From positions 54,385-118,384 of the forward strand of contig JAEUJW010000097.1 of the NCBI GenBank assembly GCA_016793465.1: 64,000 nucleotides of DNA, in the 5' to 3' direction. This DNA comes from Myxococcales bacterium. Lineage in GTDB: Bacteria; Myxococcota; Polyangia; Nannocystales; Nannocystaceae. Under the pieces are notes generated by a model. The model did not search any database and was not told the origin of the DNA. It worked only from the letters and a program-made list of their open reading frames with translations. The translations under genes and the position numbers were made by a program. Shown here piece by piece: positions 25,972 to 34,680 of this stretch. The stretch's first letter is position 1. Each line of letters opens with the position of its first letter.

Positions 25972-26946
25972 TCAGCCCCCGCGCAGCAGCACCTTGCCGT
26001 CGCGCCCGCCGCGGGCCGCGTGCTGCAGCGCCTCGCGCACGCGGTGCAGCGGGTAGCTGGCCTCGACCGGCGTGTGCACCACGCCCTCGCCGATCAGCGA
26101 GAGCAGCTCGCCGTAGGCCGCCTGCATGTCGTGCAGCGACGTCCTGCGGAACCAGTTGGCCAGCCAGAACCCGCGCAGCACCACCCCGCGGAACACCAGG
26201 TCGAAGGCCGAGAGGTGGCAGGCCTCGCCCGAGAGCAGCCCGTAATTGAGCACCGTCCCGCCCGGGCTGACGCACGCGCCGAGGCGGGCGGTCGCGGCCC
26301 CGCCGACGGCGTCGACGGCCAGCGGCAGGCTGCCGTCGCCGACCAGCGCGCGCACGCGCTCGGCCAGGTCGGGCCCGTCGACGAGCACGTGCTCGGCCCC
26401 GAATTTTTTCAACATGTCCTCGAGGCCAGGTCGCCGCACGACGGCGACGCCGCGCAGCCCGGCGCGGCGGGCGAGCGCGAAGAACACGCTGCCGACGCCC
26501 GAGTTGGCGGCGTTCTTGATCACGAAGGCGCCGGCGGGCAGGCGCACCTCGGACAGCATGGCGCGGGCGGTCAGCGGGTTGACGGTCAGCATGGCGAGCT
26601 GGTCGTCGGGCAGCTCGCGCGGCAGCGGGAACACCTCGGACGCCGGGCGCACCGCGCGTTCGCGCCAGGCTCCGCCGTTGAGGAGCACGCGGTCGCCGAC
26701 CTGCACGTGGGTGACGGCGTCCGAGCCGAGCGCGACCACCCGCGCGACCCCCTCGAACCCCGCGTCGGCCGGCAGCGGCGGGACCACGCCGTACTCGCCG
26801 CGCAGGTACAGCAGGTCCGCGGGGTTGATCGGCGAGGCCAGCAACTCGACCACGACCTCGCCCGGACCCGGCTGCGGTTCCGGCCGGTCGACGACCTCGG
26901 CGACTTCCTCGGGGACACCAAAACGAGAGAACTGGACGGCGCGCAT
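25972..26946 (-). CDS. Zinc-free MDR oxidoreductase, enoyl reductase/quinone reductase-like
   Basis: A 324-residue medium-chain dehydrogenase/reductase. The N-terminal GroES-like part starts MRAVQFSRFGVPEEVAEVVD, with INPADLLYLRGEYG and DAGFEGVARVVALG. The NAD(P) fold has NAANSGVGSVFFALARRAGL and the following VAVVRRPG, which resembles mitochondrial-type 2-enoyl-CoA reductases (MECR) more than classic quinone oxidoreductases. No structural or catalytic zinc ligands are seen. It probably reduces a 2-enoyl thioester or a quinone with NADPH. A Met six codons upstream is possible, but MRAVQF matches family starts. Confidence 0.8.
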   Translation of the reverse strand: MRAVQFSRFGVPEEVAEVVDRPEPQPGPGEVVVELLASPINPADLLYLRGEYGVVPPLPADAGFEGVARVVALGSDAVTHVQVGDRVLLNGGAWRERAVRPASEVFPLPRELPDDQLAMLTVNPLTARAMLSEVRLPAGAFVIKNAANSGVGSVFFALARRAGLRGVAVVRRPGLEDMLKKFGAEHVLVDGPDLAERVRALVGDGSLPLAVDAVGGAATARLGACVSPGGTVLNYGLLSGEACHLSAFDLVFRGVVLRGFWLANWFRRTSLHDMQAAYGELLSLIGEGVVHTPVEASYPLHRVREALQHAARGGRDGKVLLRGG

Positions 26947-27088
26947 GCCGGGGGAACATACCACCCCGCGTCCGCTCCCCGCCCTGGGCGCCAGGCCCCA
27001 CCCGACCTTCCCCGGGTGGATCCCCCCTGACCCCCCTCACGGTCGATGCATATCCGGAATCTCCGGACCAGCGTGATACCATCGCCGG

Positions 27089-28654
27089 ATGCCTGGTTTC
27101 CGTCGCTCGTCCCTGACCGCCCTGTCCTCCCTCGCAGTCGCCCTCGTCGCATGCGGCGACTCCGGCGGGAGCAGCAGCAACAGCAGCACGAGCGTCACCA
27201 GCCCGACCGCGGGTGACACCAGCGCCGAGAGCGGCAGCCAGAGCGACAGCGGCGTCAGCGGCACCTCGGCCCCGACCTCGAGCGCCAGCGCCGACGGCAC
27301 CAACTCGAACTCCAACTCCAACACGAACTCCGACTCCGGCTCCGACGGCGGCTCCGACACCGGCATCCAGGGCTCGAGCGAGGGCGACGAGGGCGGCATC
27401 AAGTTCGACGTCGAGGGCGGCGGCGACATCCCCGACGGCCCCGGCCCCGGCCTCGGCTCGTGCCGGCCGTCGGAGATCTATGGCGCCTCGGGCGGCTTCC
27501 CGACCTTCCAGGACCCGGCCTACGCGTCGTTCCTCGACAAGAAGGTCGCCATCGTCACCCACAACAACTGGGACCCGGCGCCCAACAACTTCTCGCTGAC
27601 GATCGTCGACATCGACGGCCCGCCCCCGCCGCCGAACGCCAACTACTACGCGCCACTGTACCACCAGCCGGCCTGGACGCTCGACAACCTCGGCCGCATC
27701 TTCGGCCTCACGCTCGACTCCGACGGCAACATCTACGTGGCCGCGACCACCGCCTACGGCGCCAACCCGACGCCCAACGTCATCAAGCGCATCGACGGCG
27801 TCACCGGCGAGATCTCGGTGTTCGCGACCCTGCCCAACAACGGCCCCGCGTTCGGCAACATCAACTACGACTGCGTCAGCGAGTCGTTCTACGTCAGCAA
27901 CTTCGAGGACGGCCGCATCTACCAGCTCGACAAGACCGGCGCCGTCATCCACAGCTTCCACCACGGCAGCATGACCGTGTCGCTCGGCATGCCCGCCGAC
28001 CCCGGCGAGCCCGACGGCGTGTTCGCCCCGCTCGGCCAGCGCCCGTGGGCCGTGCAGTCCAACGCCGGCCGCCTCTACTACAGCCTGTGGGTCGAGCACC
28101 AGTCGCAGAGCGACCCCGCCCGCGAGAACGAGATCTGGTCGGTCGCCTACGACAAGGACGGCATCGTCGACCCCGCCACCGCCAAGCTGGAGTTCTCCCT
28201 GCCCACCGTGCAGGGCTCCACCAACTCCGTGCCCGTCTCCGACCTCAGCTTCGCCAGCACCGGCTGGATGCTGGTCGCCCAGCGCACCATGGGCAGCGAC
28301 ACCAACACCGGCGCCCACCAGTCGACCACCTTCGAGTACGACTACCAGAACGGCTCGTGGGTGTTCGTCGGCACCACCTACGTGGTCGGCGAGCTGCTGC
28401 CCTACAGCGCCGCCGGCGGCGTCGACCACGACTTCGCCGAGAACGGCTACGTGTGGATGACCGGCGACGCCCTCGACTTCTACACCCCCAACGTCGTCTA
28501 CGGCCTGCAGGGCACCCCCTACGGCGGCGGCGGCATCGAGACCAGCACCCTCATCGACCTCGACGCCGAGGTCACCCAGCAGGACAAGACGGTCTACGGC
28601 GACGTGGAGCTGCCGATCCCCGGCGACGCCTCGCCGGTCCCCCCGCCGAGCTAG
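27089..28654 (+). CDS. Beta-propeller-like lipoprotein
   Basis: A 521-residue lipoprotein: signal MPGFRRSSLTALSSLAVALV with lipobox Cys at 22, then an 80-residue Ser/Asn/Gly linker including repeated NSNSNTNSDSGSD. The mature domain reads like an NHL/SMP-30-type propeller: LDNLGRIFGLTLDSDGNIYV, IKRIDGVTGEISVFATL, ISTINYDC-like strands and FEDGRIYQLDKTGAVIHSF. It probably binds a ligand outside the cell; no enzyme motif was found. It is divergent from the enoyl reductase-like gene. A TCCGGA direct repeat with 3-bp spacing lies about 35 bp upstream. Confidence 0.7.
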   Translation: MPGFRRSSLTALSSLAVALVACGDSGGSSSNSSTSVTSPTAGDTSAESGSQSDSGVSGTSAPTSSASADGTNSNSNSNTNSDSGSDGGSDTGIQGSSEGDEGGIKFDVEGGGDIPDGPGPGLGSCRPSEIYGASGGFPTFQDPAYASFLDKKVAIVTHNNWDPAPNNFSLTIVDIDGPPPPPNANYYAPLYHQPAWTLDNLGRIFGLTLDSDGNIYVAATTAYGANPTPNVIKRIDGVTGEISVFATLPNNGPAFGNINYDCVSESFYVSNFEDGRIYQLDKTGAVIHSFHHGSMTVSLGMPADPGEPDGVFAPLGQRPWAVQSNAGRLYYSLWVEHQSQSDPARENEIWSVAYDKDGIVDPATAKLEFSLPTVQGSTNSVPVSDLSFASTGWMLVAQRTMGSDTNTGAHQSTTFEYDYQNGSWVFVGTTYVVGELLPYSAAGGVDHDFAENGYVWMTGDALDFYTPNVVYGLQGTPYGGGGIETSTLIDLDAEVTQQDKTVYGDVELPIPGDASPVPPPS

Positions 28655-28671
28655 TCGGCAAGGGACCGGAC

Positions 28672-28712
28672 ACGGGCCGCCCCGCAGCGATTGCCGGGCG
28701 GCCCGTCCCCTT
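28672..28712 (+). terminator. Rho-independent-like terminator
   Basis: Perfect 11-bp stem ACGGGCCGCCC / GGGCGGCCCGT with a 13-base loop, followed by CCCCTTTA. It closes the propeller lipoprotein gene and separates it from osmC. Confidence 0.75.
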
Positions 28713-28753
28713 TAATAAAAACATCGGGCATCGTTCCGCCAGGAGACACACGC

Positions 28754-29194
28754 ATGGGAGTCAGCAAGGCCAGCGCAACCTGGGACGGCACGATCAAGCA
28801 GGGCCGCGGCGCCATGAAGCCCGACCACGCCGCCGAGATCCCGTTCTCGTTCTCGTCGCGCTTCGAGGGTCAAGCCGCCAGCAACCCCGAGGAGGTCGTC
28901 GGCGCCGCGCTCGCGGGCTGCTTCTCGATGGCCCTCTCGCTCGGCCTCGAGAAGGCCGGCCACCCCCCGAAGTCGATCCGCACCAGCGCCAGCGTCCACC
29001 TCAACCGCGACGGCGACGGCTTCAAGATCGACAAGATCGAGCTCACCACCCGCGCCAGCGTGCCCGGGCTCGACGCCGACAGGTTCACCGCGATCGCCGA
29101 GGCCACCAAGAAGGCCTGCCCGGTCTCGAAGGCCCTCGCCGGGGTCGACAGCATCACCCTGCAGGCCAGCCTCGAGCCCGAGTCCGCCGCCTGA
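28754..29194 (+). CDS. OsmC/Ohr family peroxide reductase
   Basis: A 146-residue OsmC-type protein. Both redox cysteines are present: AGCFSMALSLGL (C56) and KACPVSKAL (C122). With the Arg/Glu partners of the family it reduces organic hydroperoxides as a dimer in the cytoplasm. MGVSKASATWDGTIKQGRG is a typical OsmC opening. AGGAG nine bases ahead supports the ATG. Transcribed alone after the terminator; it sits in a run of stress genes with the peroxiredoxin and KGG proteins, though each seems separately controlled. Confidence 0.9.
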   Translation: MGVSKASATWDGTIKQGRGAMKPDHAAEIPFSFSSRFEGQAASNPEEVVGAALAGCFSMALSLGLEKAGHPPKSIRTSASVHLNRDGDGFKIDKIELTTRASVPGLDADRFTAIAEATKKACPVSKALAGVDSITLQASLEPESAA

Positions 29195-29359
29195 TCCGCG
29201 CGCGCGTGTCGGCGGGTCACACCGCCGGCACGTCGTCCCCGGGCGCGACGGGTCGCCCGAGGATCGTCGGGCCGCGCTCGCCGGCCTCCGCGACGAACAC
29301 GTCGCCCGCTCGCGCCTGCTTGCGCTCCCGGGCGCTCCGCCATAATTAAAACTCCGCCA

Positions 29360-31951
29360 GTGCGCGCGGCCCGGACGACCAGCGTTCCCGCGGCGGCGTC
29401 CCGCCCGCCCCACGGCGACCTCTCCGTCCGCCTCGCCGAACAGGCCCCCGCCGCCCTCCGCCTGCTGCTGCGGCCCTTCGACGACGACCGATCGAAGCCC
29501 GCTCCCGGTCGCCGCCCCCCTCGCGCCGACCGGGCTCCCCGCCTCGACCTCCGCCGCCTCCGCGACGGCCTCGTCACCGTGCTCCTGCGCCTCGCCTTCC
29601 TGCTGCACGCCGAGGCCCGCGACCTCCTGCCCCGTGCCACCCACGACCTCCACCGCCGCCTGCGCGAGGCCGCGGCCGACGCCGACCTCGACGCCCGCCA
29701 CGAGGCCTGGCCCGCCCTCCTCGCGCTGTTCCGACGGATCCACCACACCCACGGCGGCGCGCTCTTCGACCCCGACCGCCACCGCCTCCTCGCCGACGCG
29801 CGCGTCCCCGACGGCGCCGTCCTGCACATATTGAATTATCTACGCACCCTCGACGACGCCCCCGTCTCCTACGACTCCCTCGACATCGAGCACCTCGGCC
29901 ACCTCTACGAATCTCTCACCCCCATCCAGCTGTCCGTCACCGCCGACGGCCTCGATCTTCATATCAATCGCCACCGGACCAGCGACGCCCGCCGCCGCTC
30001 CGGCTCGCACTACACCCCGCGCGCCCTCACCGCCCCCGTCGTCCGCACCACCCTCGCCCCCGTGCTCGCCGCCCTCGGCCCCGACCCCGACCCCGCCCGA
30101 GTCCTCCAACTGGTCATCTGCGACCCCGCCGCCGGCTGCGGCGCCTTTTTATTGGAGACCTGCCGCCAGCTCGCCGACCACCTCCGACTCGCCTGGCAGC
30201 GCCACGGCCCGCCCGACGCGCTCCCCGATCGCGCCCGCGAGCTCGTCGCCCTGCGCTGCCTCCGCGGCGTCGACCGCGACCCCGTCGCCGTCGACCTCGC
30301 CAGGCTCTCCCTGTGGCTGCTCGCCCGCTCCACATCTCCCTTCACCGTGTTCGACCCCGTCGTCAAACACGGCGACAGCCTGATCGGCCTGACCCGCGCC
30401 CAGCGCCGCGCGCTCGCCCCCGCGACGGTCGACGGCCTGCAGCGCCTCGCCGCCGCCCTGCGCATCGACGGCGCCCCCGTGCCCGCGTTCGCCTGGGAGA
30501 GCGCCTTCCCCGACGTGTTCACCCGCGACGACCCCGGCTTCGACTGCTGCCTCGGCAACCCGCCCTTCCTCGGCGGCACCAGGATCTCCACCACCCTCTC
30601 CACCCAATACTTGAAATATCTCACCACCGCGTTCCCCGGCGCCGGCAACCGCACCGACCTCGTCGCCTACTTCTTTCGCCGCAGCTACGACCTCCTGCGC
30701 GACGGCGGGGCCCTCGGCCTGATCGGCACCAACACCCTCGCCCAGGGCGACACCCGGGGCGCCGGCCTCGCCCACCTGCGCGAGCGCGGCGCGACGATCT
30801 ACGCCGCCACCCGCCGCCTGAAGTGGCCCGGCAGCGCCGCCGTGGTCGCCAGCGTCGTCCACATCCTCAAGAATGCGCGGCCCCCCGGCCCCGCGCTCCT
30901 CGACGGCGCGCCGGTCCCGACGATCTCCGCCTTCCTCCTGCCCGGCCAGACCGACCGCGACCCCGCGCGCCTCGCCGCCAACCGCGACCTCGTGTTCACC
31001 GGCATGAAGCCCTACGCCGACGGATTAATCTTCTCCGACGACAGCCCGAAGACCACGCCGCTCGCCGAGATGCGCCGCCTCGTCGACGCCGACCCGCGCA
31101 ACGCCGCGCGGATCTTCCCGTACATCGGCGGCAAGGAGATCAACACCCACCCGCGCCAGGAGCCCCACCGCCACATCATCCACTTCGCCGCCATGTCCGA
31201 GCCCGAGGCCGCCCGCTGGCCCGCACTCTTAAAAATTGCCCGCGACCGCGTCCGCCCCGAACGCCTGCGCAAGTCCGCCGAGGTCGCCGCCCACCCGTGG
31301 TGGCAGTTCTGGCGCCCGCGCCCCGAGCTCAGCGAGAAGCTGCGCCACGTCGACCGCGTGCTCGTCAACTCGCAGGTCAGCACCCACCACGCCTTCGCCT
31401 TCCAGCCGGCGAACCGCATCTTCTCCCACGCCCTCAACGTCTTCATCCTCCCCGGCCACGCCGCCTTCGCGCTGCTGCAGTCGCGCGTGCACGAGATCTG
31501 GGCCCGCACCTTCGGCTCGTCGATGAAGGACGACCTCCGCTACACCGCGTCGGACTGCTTCGAGACCTTCCCGCTGCCGCCGCGCTGGCAGACCGACCCC
31601 GTCCTCGAGGCCGCCGGCCGCCGCTACGACGCCCACCGCGCCGCCTCGATGATCTCCCGCGACGAGGGCCTCACGGCCACCTACCACCGCTTCCACGACC
31701 CCGAGACCACCGCCCCCGACCTATTAATGATGCGAGACCTGCACGCCGAGCTCGACCGCGCCGCCCTGTCCGCCTACGGCTGGACCGACCTCGCCGCCCG
31801 CCTCGTCTGCGAGTTCCGCCTCGACTACGACGATAATTCATCGACCACCGAACACCGCCCGCGCCGCCGTCCGTGGCGCTACCGCTGGCCGCAGGACCTC
31901 CACGACGAGGTCCTCGCCCGCCTCCTCGACCTCAACCGCCGCGCCTGCTAG
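29360..31951 (+). CDS. Eco57I-family N6-adenine DNA methyltransferase without nuclease domain
   Basis: An 863-residue protein. A helical N-terminal region, about 65-190, has the family pieces LVTVLLRLAFLLHAEARDLL and HLGHLYESLTPIQ. The methyltransferase core has motif X-like SGSHYTPRALT (214-224), motif I VICDPAAGCGAFLL (252-265) and motif IV GNPPFLGG (399-406). The C-terminal half matches the target-recognition part of type IIG/BREX-like enzymes (SMKDDLRYTASDCFETFPLP). The PD-(D/E)XK nuclease usual at the start of type IIG proteins is missing, and no restriction gene is adjacent. It may be a solitary methylase or half of a system coded elsewhere. GTG start; CATAAT at 29341 could be the -10 box. 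Several AT-rich codon clusters interrupt the GC-rich coding. Confidence 0.85.
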   Translation: MRAARTTSVPAAASRPPHGDLSVRLAEQAPAALRLLLRPFDDDRSKPAPGRRPPRADRAPRLDLRRLRDGLVTVLLRLAFLLHAEARDLLPRATHDLHRRLREAAADADLDARHEAWPALLALFRRIHHTHGGALFDPDRHRLLADARVPDGAVLHILNYLRTLDDAPVSYDSLDIEHLGHLYESLTPIQLSVTADGLDLHINRHRTSDARRRSGSHYTPRALTAPVVRTTLAPVLAALGPDPDPARVLQLVICDPAAGCGAFLLETCRQLADHLRLAWQRHGPPDALPDRARELVALRCLRGVDRDPVAVDLARLSLWLLARSTSPFTVFDPVVKHGDSLIGLTRAQRRALAPATVDGLQRLAAALRIDGAPVPAFAWESAFPDVFTRDDPGFDCCLGNPPFLGGTRISTTLSTQYLKYLTTAFPGAGNRTDLVAYFFRRSYDLLRDGGALGLIGTNTLAQGDTRGAGLAHLRERGATIYAATRRLKWPGSAAVVASVVHILKNARPPGPALLDGAPVPTISAFLLPGQTDRDPARLAANRDLVFTGMKPYADGLIFSDDSPKTTPLAEMRRLVDADPRNAARIFPYIGGKEINTHPRQEPHRHIIHFAAMSEPEAARWPALLKIARDRVRPERLRKSAEVAAHPWWQFWRPRPELSEKLRHVDRVLVNSQVSTHHAFAFQPANRIFSHALNVFILPGHAAFALLQSRVHEIWARTFGSSMKDDLRYTASDCFETFPLPPRWQTDPVLEAAGRRYDAHRAASMISRDEGLTATYHRFHDPETTAPDLLMMRDLHAELDRAALSAYGWTDLAARLVCEFRLDYDDNSSTTEHRPRRRPWRYRWPQDLHDEVLARLLDLNRRAC

Positions 31952-32010
31952 CCCCCTCGCGACGAGCGCGGCGAACATCGCCGCGCCCGCTCGCCGCACC
32001 GGCTCCGCCA

Positions 32011-32418
32011 TCAATGCTCGTGGTCGTGGTCGTGGTCGCAGCGGCCCTCGGCGTGGGCCTTGTCGTGCTCCTCGATCTGCTTGCGCACGTCGTCCATGTC
32101 GAGCTCCTGGACCTTGGCGACGATCTCGTCGAGCGCGCGAGCCGGCAGCGCGCCGGCCTGACGGAACAGCAGGACGCCCTGGCGGAACACCATCACCGTG
32201 GGGATCGACTGGATCCCCAGACCCGCGGCCAGCTCCTGCTGGTTCTGCGTGTCGATCTTCCCCCACACGATGTCCTTGTGCCGCTCCGACGCCGCCTCGT
32301 ACACCGGCGCGAACCCCCGGCACGGCCCGCACCACGCAGCCCAGCAGTCGAGCACGACCACCTCGTTGCCGGTGATCGTGCTCTCGAAGTTCTCCACGGT
32401 GATCTCGGTCGTGCTCAT
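32011..32418 (-). CDS. Thioredoxin-like protein with histidine-rich tail
   Basis: A 135-residue thioredoxin-fold protein: VVVLDCWAAWCGPCRGFAPV with the CGPC active site, IDTQNQQELAAGLGIQSIPT containing the cis-proline, and VMVFRQGVLLFRQAG. It reduces disulfides in the cytoplasm; no signal peptide. After the fold it carries a 30-residue extension ending RCDHDHDHEH, unusual for thioredoxin and able to bind metal ions such as zinc, copper or nickel. The start at MSTTEIT is preferred because GGAGGCGACG precedes it; an upstream Met adds only seven residues. Confidence 0.88.
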   Translation of the reverse strand: MSTTEITVENFESTITGNEVVVLDCWAAWCGPCRGFAPVYEAASERHKDIVWGKIDTQNQQELAAGLGIQSIPTVMVFRQGVLLFRQAGALPARALDEIVAKVQELDMDDVRKQIEEHDKAHAEGRCDHDHDHEH

Positions 32419-32579
32419 CGTCGCCTCCGGCCCCTCCATACACCGGATCTCCCCCCGGCGCGAGCGAACGCCCGAGAAACGCCGCCCAGGCGGCCTCGCA
32501 CGGCCGTCTTCACCGACCGGCGAGCGGACGACCTCCCGCTCCCTCGTGCGACTCCGCGAGCGCGCTCCGTCAGCTCACG

Positions 32580-34388
32580 TCAACCTCGCGGCCCGCCCCT
32601 GTCAGACCGACGCGACCGCCGCCGCGGCACCACGAGCACCACCCACGACGCGAGCAGCGTCCCCTCGCCGACGACGCACCCGCACCCCTCGGCCCGCGGC
32701 GGCGCCGGCGGCTCGACCGGCGCGCTCGTCGTCTTCGGCGGCGCCTGCAGCGGCCGCGGCTCGGCCGACCGCTTGACCTCCGCCGGCGCCTCGCCCGGCC
32801 GCGGCAGCCCCTTCGCCTGCCACACCGGCGCGCACCGGTCCCACGCGCTCCTGTTCATCTCGGCCCGCAGCGACTCCGCCCGCTCGACGCACACCCGCTC
32901 GACCACCCTCGTGTTCGCCGAGCGCACCCGCTCGAGCAGCGAACAGTCCTCGAACGACTCGACGTCGCAGCGCGTCGCCGACGCCCGCTCGAACTGCGGC
33001 GGCCGCGGCTGCAGGCACCACTCCTCGGCCGCGTAGCGCTCGCACGTCTGATGCCGATACGGCCCGACCGCGTGGTGATACTCGTCCTCGCACAGCTTCT
33101 TGAACCCGTCCTTCGCCAGCGCCTCCCGCAGCCGCGTGTTGTTGTCCCCGGAGACCCGCACGCACACCGCGTCGTCCGTCGGCAGGTCCTTGCAGGCCTT
33201 GCGATAGCCCTCACCCTGCTCGCACGGGTTCACCGGCGGCGGCGCCCCCGGCATGTCGGCCCGCGCCTCGCCCGCGAGGCCCACCAGCCCCACGACGGCG
33301 GCGAGCAGCGGCGCCGCTCGCCGCCGCCGCCGCCCCAGCCCCGCCAGCCCGAGCCACGCGAACGCCCCCGGCGCGCCCGTGGTGCACCCGCAGCCGCCCG
33401 TGTCGTCGTCGATCGCGCCGCTCGTGCCGCCGGTCTCCGGGACCGTCGCGGCCGTGGTCGGCTCCTCGCCTCCGCTCGTCGGCGCGCTCGTCACACCGCC
33501 CGTCGTCGCGCCGGGCAGCGGCCCGCCCGTCTCGCCCGCGCCGCTGCTGCCGATGCCCGTCTCGCCGCCGCCGCTGCCCTCGCCGACGCCCGTCTCGCTC
33601 GCGCCGCTGCTGCCGACCCCCGTCTCGCCGTCGGTCGTCGTCTCGCCCGGCGGCAGCGGCGGCTCGGGGTGCACGTCCTCGAGGTTGTCGCCCTCGACCG
33701 CGTCGTCGATGTAGATCGTCGGCACGTCCATGAACTCGACCTGCCCGCGCAGCAGCCCGACCTGCGTGAAGTGCGGGTTGTCGTCGGCCAGCGTCTTCGC
33801 CGCCGCCGCCGTCACCACCTGCACGCCGTCGAACCACACGTCGACGGTGCCGACCGCCGGGTCCTTCGACCACAGCACGCGCATGGCGACGCGGTGCCAC
33901 ACCCCCGCGGTCGCCACGCCCTCCTGCTCCCACTGGACCACGTTGTTCGGCTGGCGCGTCGAGAAGCTCATGCGCTCGCCCGAGACCTCGAACGCCATCA
34001 TCTGCTGATAGCTGTTGTTCGACTCCCAGTACCCGATCTGCTGCGACGGATCGACCGTCAGCGTGTCCGGCAGATAGAAGCTCCACGCGAAGAACAGCGC
34101 CGCCCCCTCGGCCGTGCGCCCCATCGCCGGGCTATGGTTCAGCTCCACCCTCTTTAAACCGTTGGGCCACACCGCGTCGTTGTGCAGCTCGATCTTCGCC
34201 GCCATCATGCCCTCCGCGGCCTGCTCGCCCGACACCTGCGCGTAGGTCATGCCGTCGATGGTCTCGTTGAGCACCCCGCTCCACTGCGACAGGTCGCCGC
34301 CCTCCATGTCGGCCACCCACACCGGCGCCGCCGCCACGGACCCGGGGATCAAGAACACGAGCACGAACGGCGACACACGCACGGCCAT
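32580..34388 (-). CDS. In-frame fusion: polysaccharide lyase-like protein and second MYXO-CTERM protein
   Basis: 602 residues in one frame that look like two secreted proteins. Part 1: a signal peptide (FVLVFLIPGSVAAA), a jellyroll like the heparin lyase I-type Polysacc_lyase family (MEGGDLSQWS, FFAWSFYLPDTL, VDVWFDGVQVV), a Thr/Gly linker, then a MYXO-CTERM sorting signal (GGCGCTTG, hydrophobic helix, RRRRR). Part 2 begins at once with a second signal-like helix (LLAAVVGLVGLAGEARA), a Cys-rich domain (about 13 Cys), and another MYXO-CTERM end (EGCGCVVG, helix, PRRRSRRS). Normally each would be a separate gene. A lost stop or an indel in the CGG run near 33320, or a real polyprotein cut by sortase and signal peptidase, could explain it. 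ATG at MAVRVSP. Confidence 0.7.
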   Translation of the reverse strand: MAVRVSPFVLVFLIPGSVAAAPVWVADMEGGDLSQWSGVLNETIDGMTYAQVSGEQAAEGMMAAKIELHNDAVWPNGLKRVELNHSPAMGRTAEGAALFFAWSFYLPDTLTVDPSQQIGYWESNNSYQQMMAFEVSGERMSFSTRQPNNVVQWEQEGVATAGVWHRVAMRVLWSKDPAVGTVDVWFDGVQVVTAAAAKTLADDNPHFTQVGLLRGQVEFMDVPTIYIDDAVEGDNLEDVHPEPPLPPGETTTDGETGVGSSGASETGVGEGSGGGETGIGSSGAGETGGPLPGATTGGVTSAPTSGGEEPTTAATVPETGGTSGAIDDDTGGCGCTTGAPGAFAWLGLAGLGRRRRRAAPLLAAVVGLVGLAGEARADMPGAPPPVNPCEQGEGYRKACKDLPTDDAVCVRVSGDNNTRLREALAKDGFKKLCEDEYHHAVGPYRHQTCERYAAEEWCLQPRPPQFERASATRCDVESFEDCSLLERVRSANTRVVERVCVERAESLRAEMNRSAWDRCAPVWQAKGLPRPGEAPAEVKRSAEPRPLQAPPKTTSAPVEPPAPPRAEGCGCVVGEGTLLASWVVLVVPRRRSRRSDRGGPRG

Positions 34389-34456
34389 GCCGCGAAAACA
34401 CCGCGAACCGCACCCCCTGTCAACCGCGACGCCGGAGCGAGGTCCGCCGACCGCAG

Positions 34457-34640
34457 TCAAACACGCGCCAGCACCACCGCGACGTCGTCGGGCAGCGCCC
34501 CCGAGCGCAGGCGGACGAGCTCACACAGCCGCGCCGCCAGCCCGTCCCACCCGCCGTCTCGCGTGAGCTCGACGATGCGCCGCATCGGCGCGTAATTCAC
34601 CAGACCGTCCGACGCCAGCAGCAGCGTGCCCGCTCCCCCC
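34457..34640 (-). pseudogene. C-terminal remnant of a PP2C phosphatase
   Basis: About 57 residues from the end of a PPM/PP2C Ser/Thr phosphatase: GTLLLASDGLVNYAPMRRIV with the metal-binding ASDGL, and the final ALPDDVAVVLARV. The upstream five-sixths of the gene are gone; sequence beyond about 34640 has no phosphatase similarity and runs into the neighbouring lipoprotein gene's stop. It is probably a relic of a deletion. Confidence 0.7.
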
Positions 34641-34680
34641 ACACGCCCTGCTCGACGCGCACGCGCCTGCCCCCGCGGCC

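Noticed and set aside
29360..31951. Avoidance of CTGAAG (the Eco57I site) because of the methylase
   Set aside because: CTGAAG occurs in several genes of the window, for example near 15664 and 41416, so there is no avoidance by eye.
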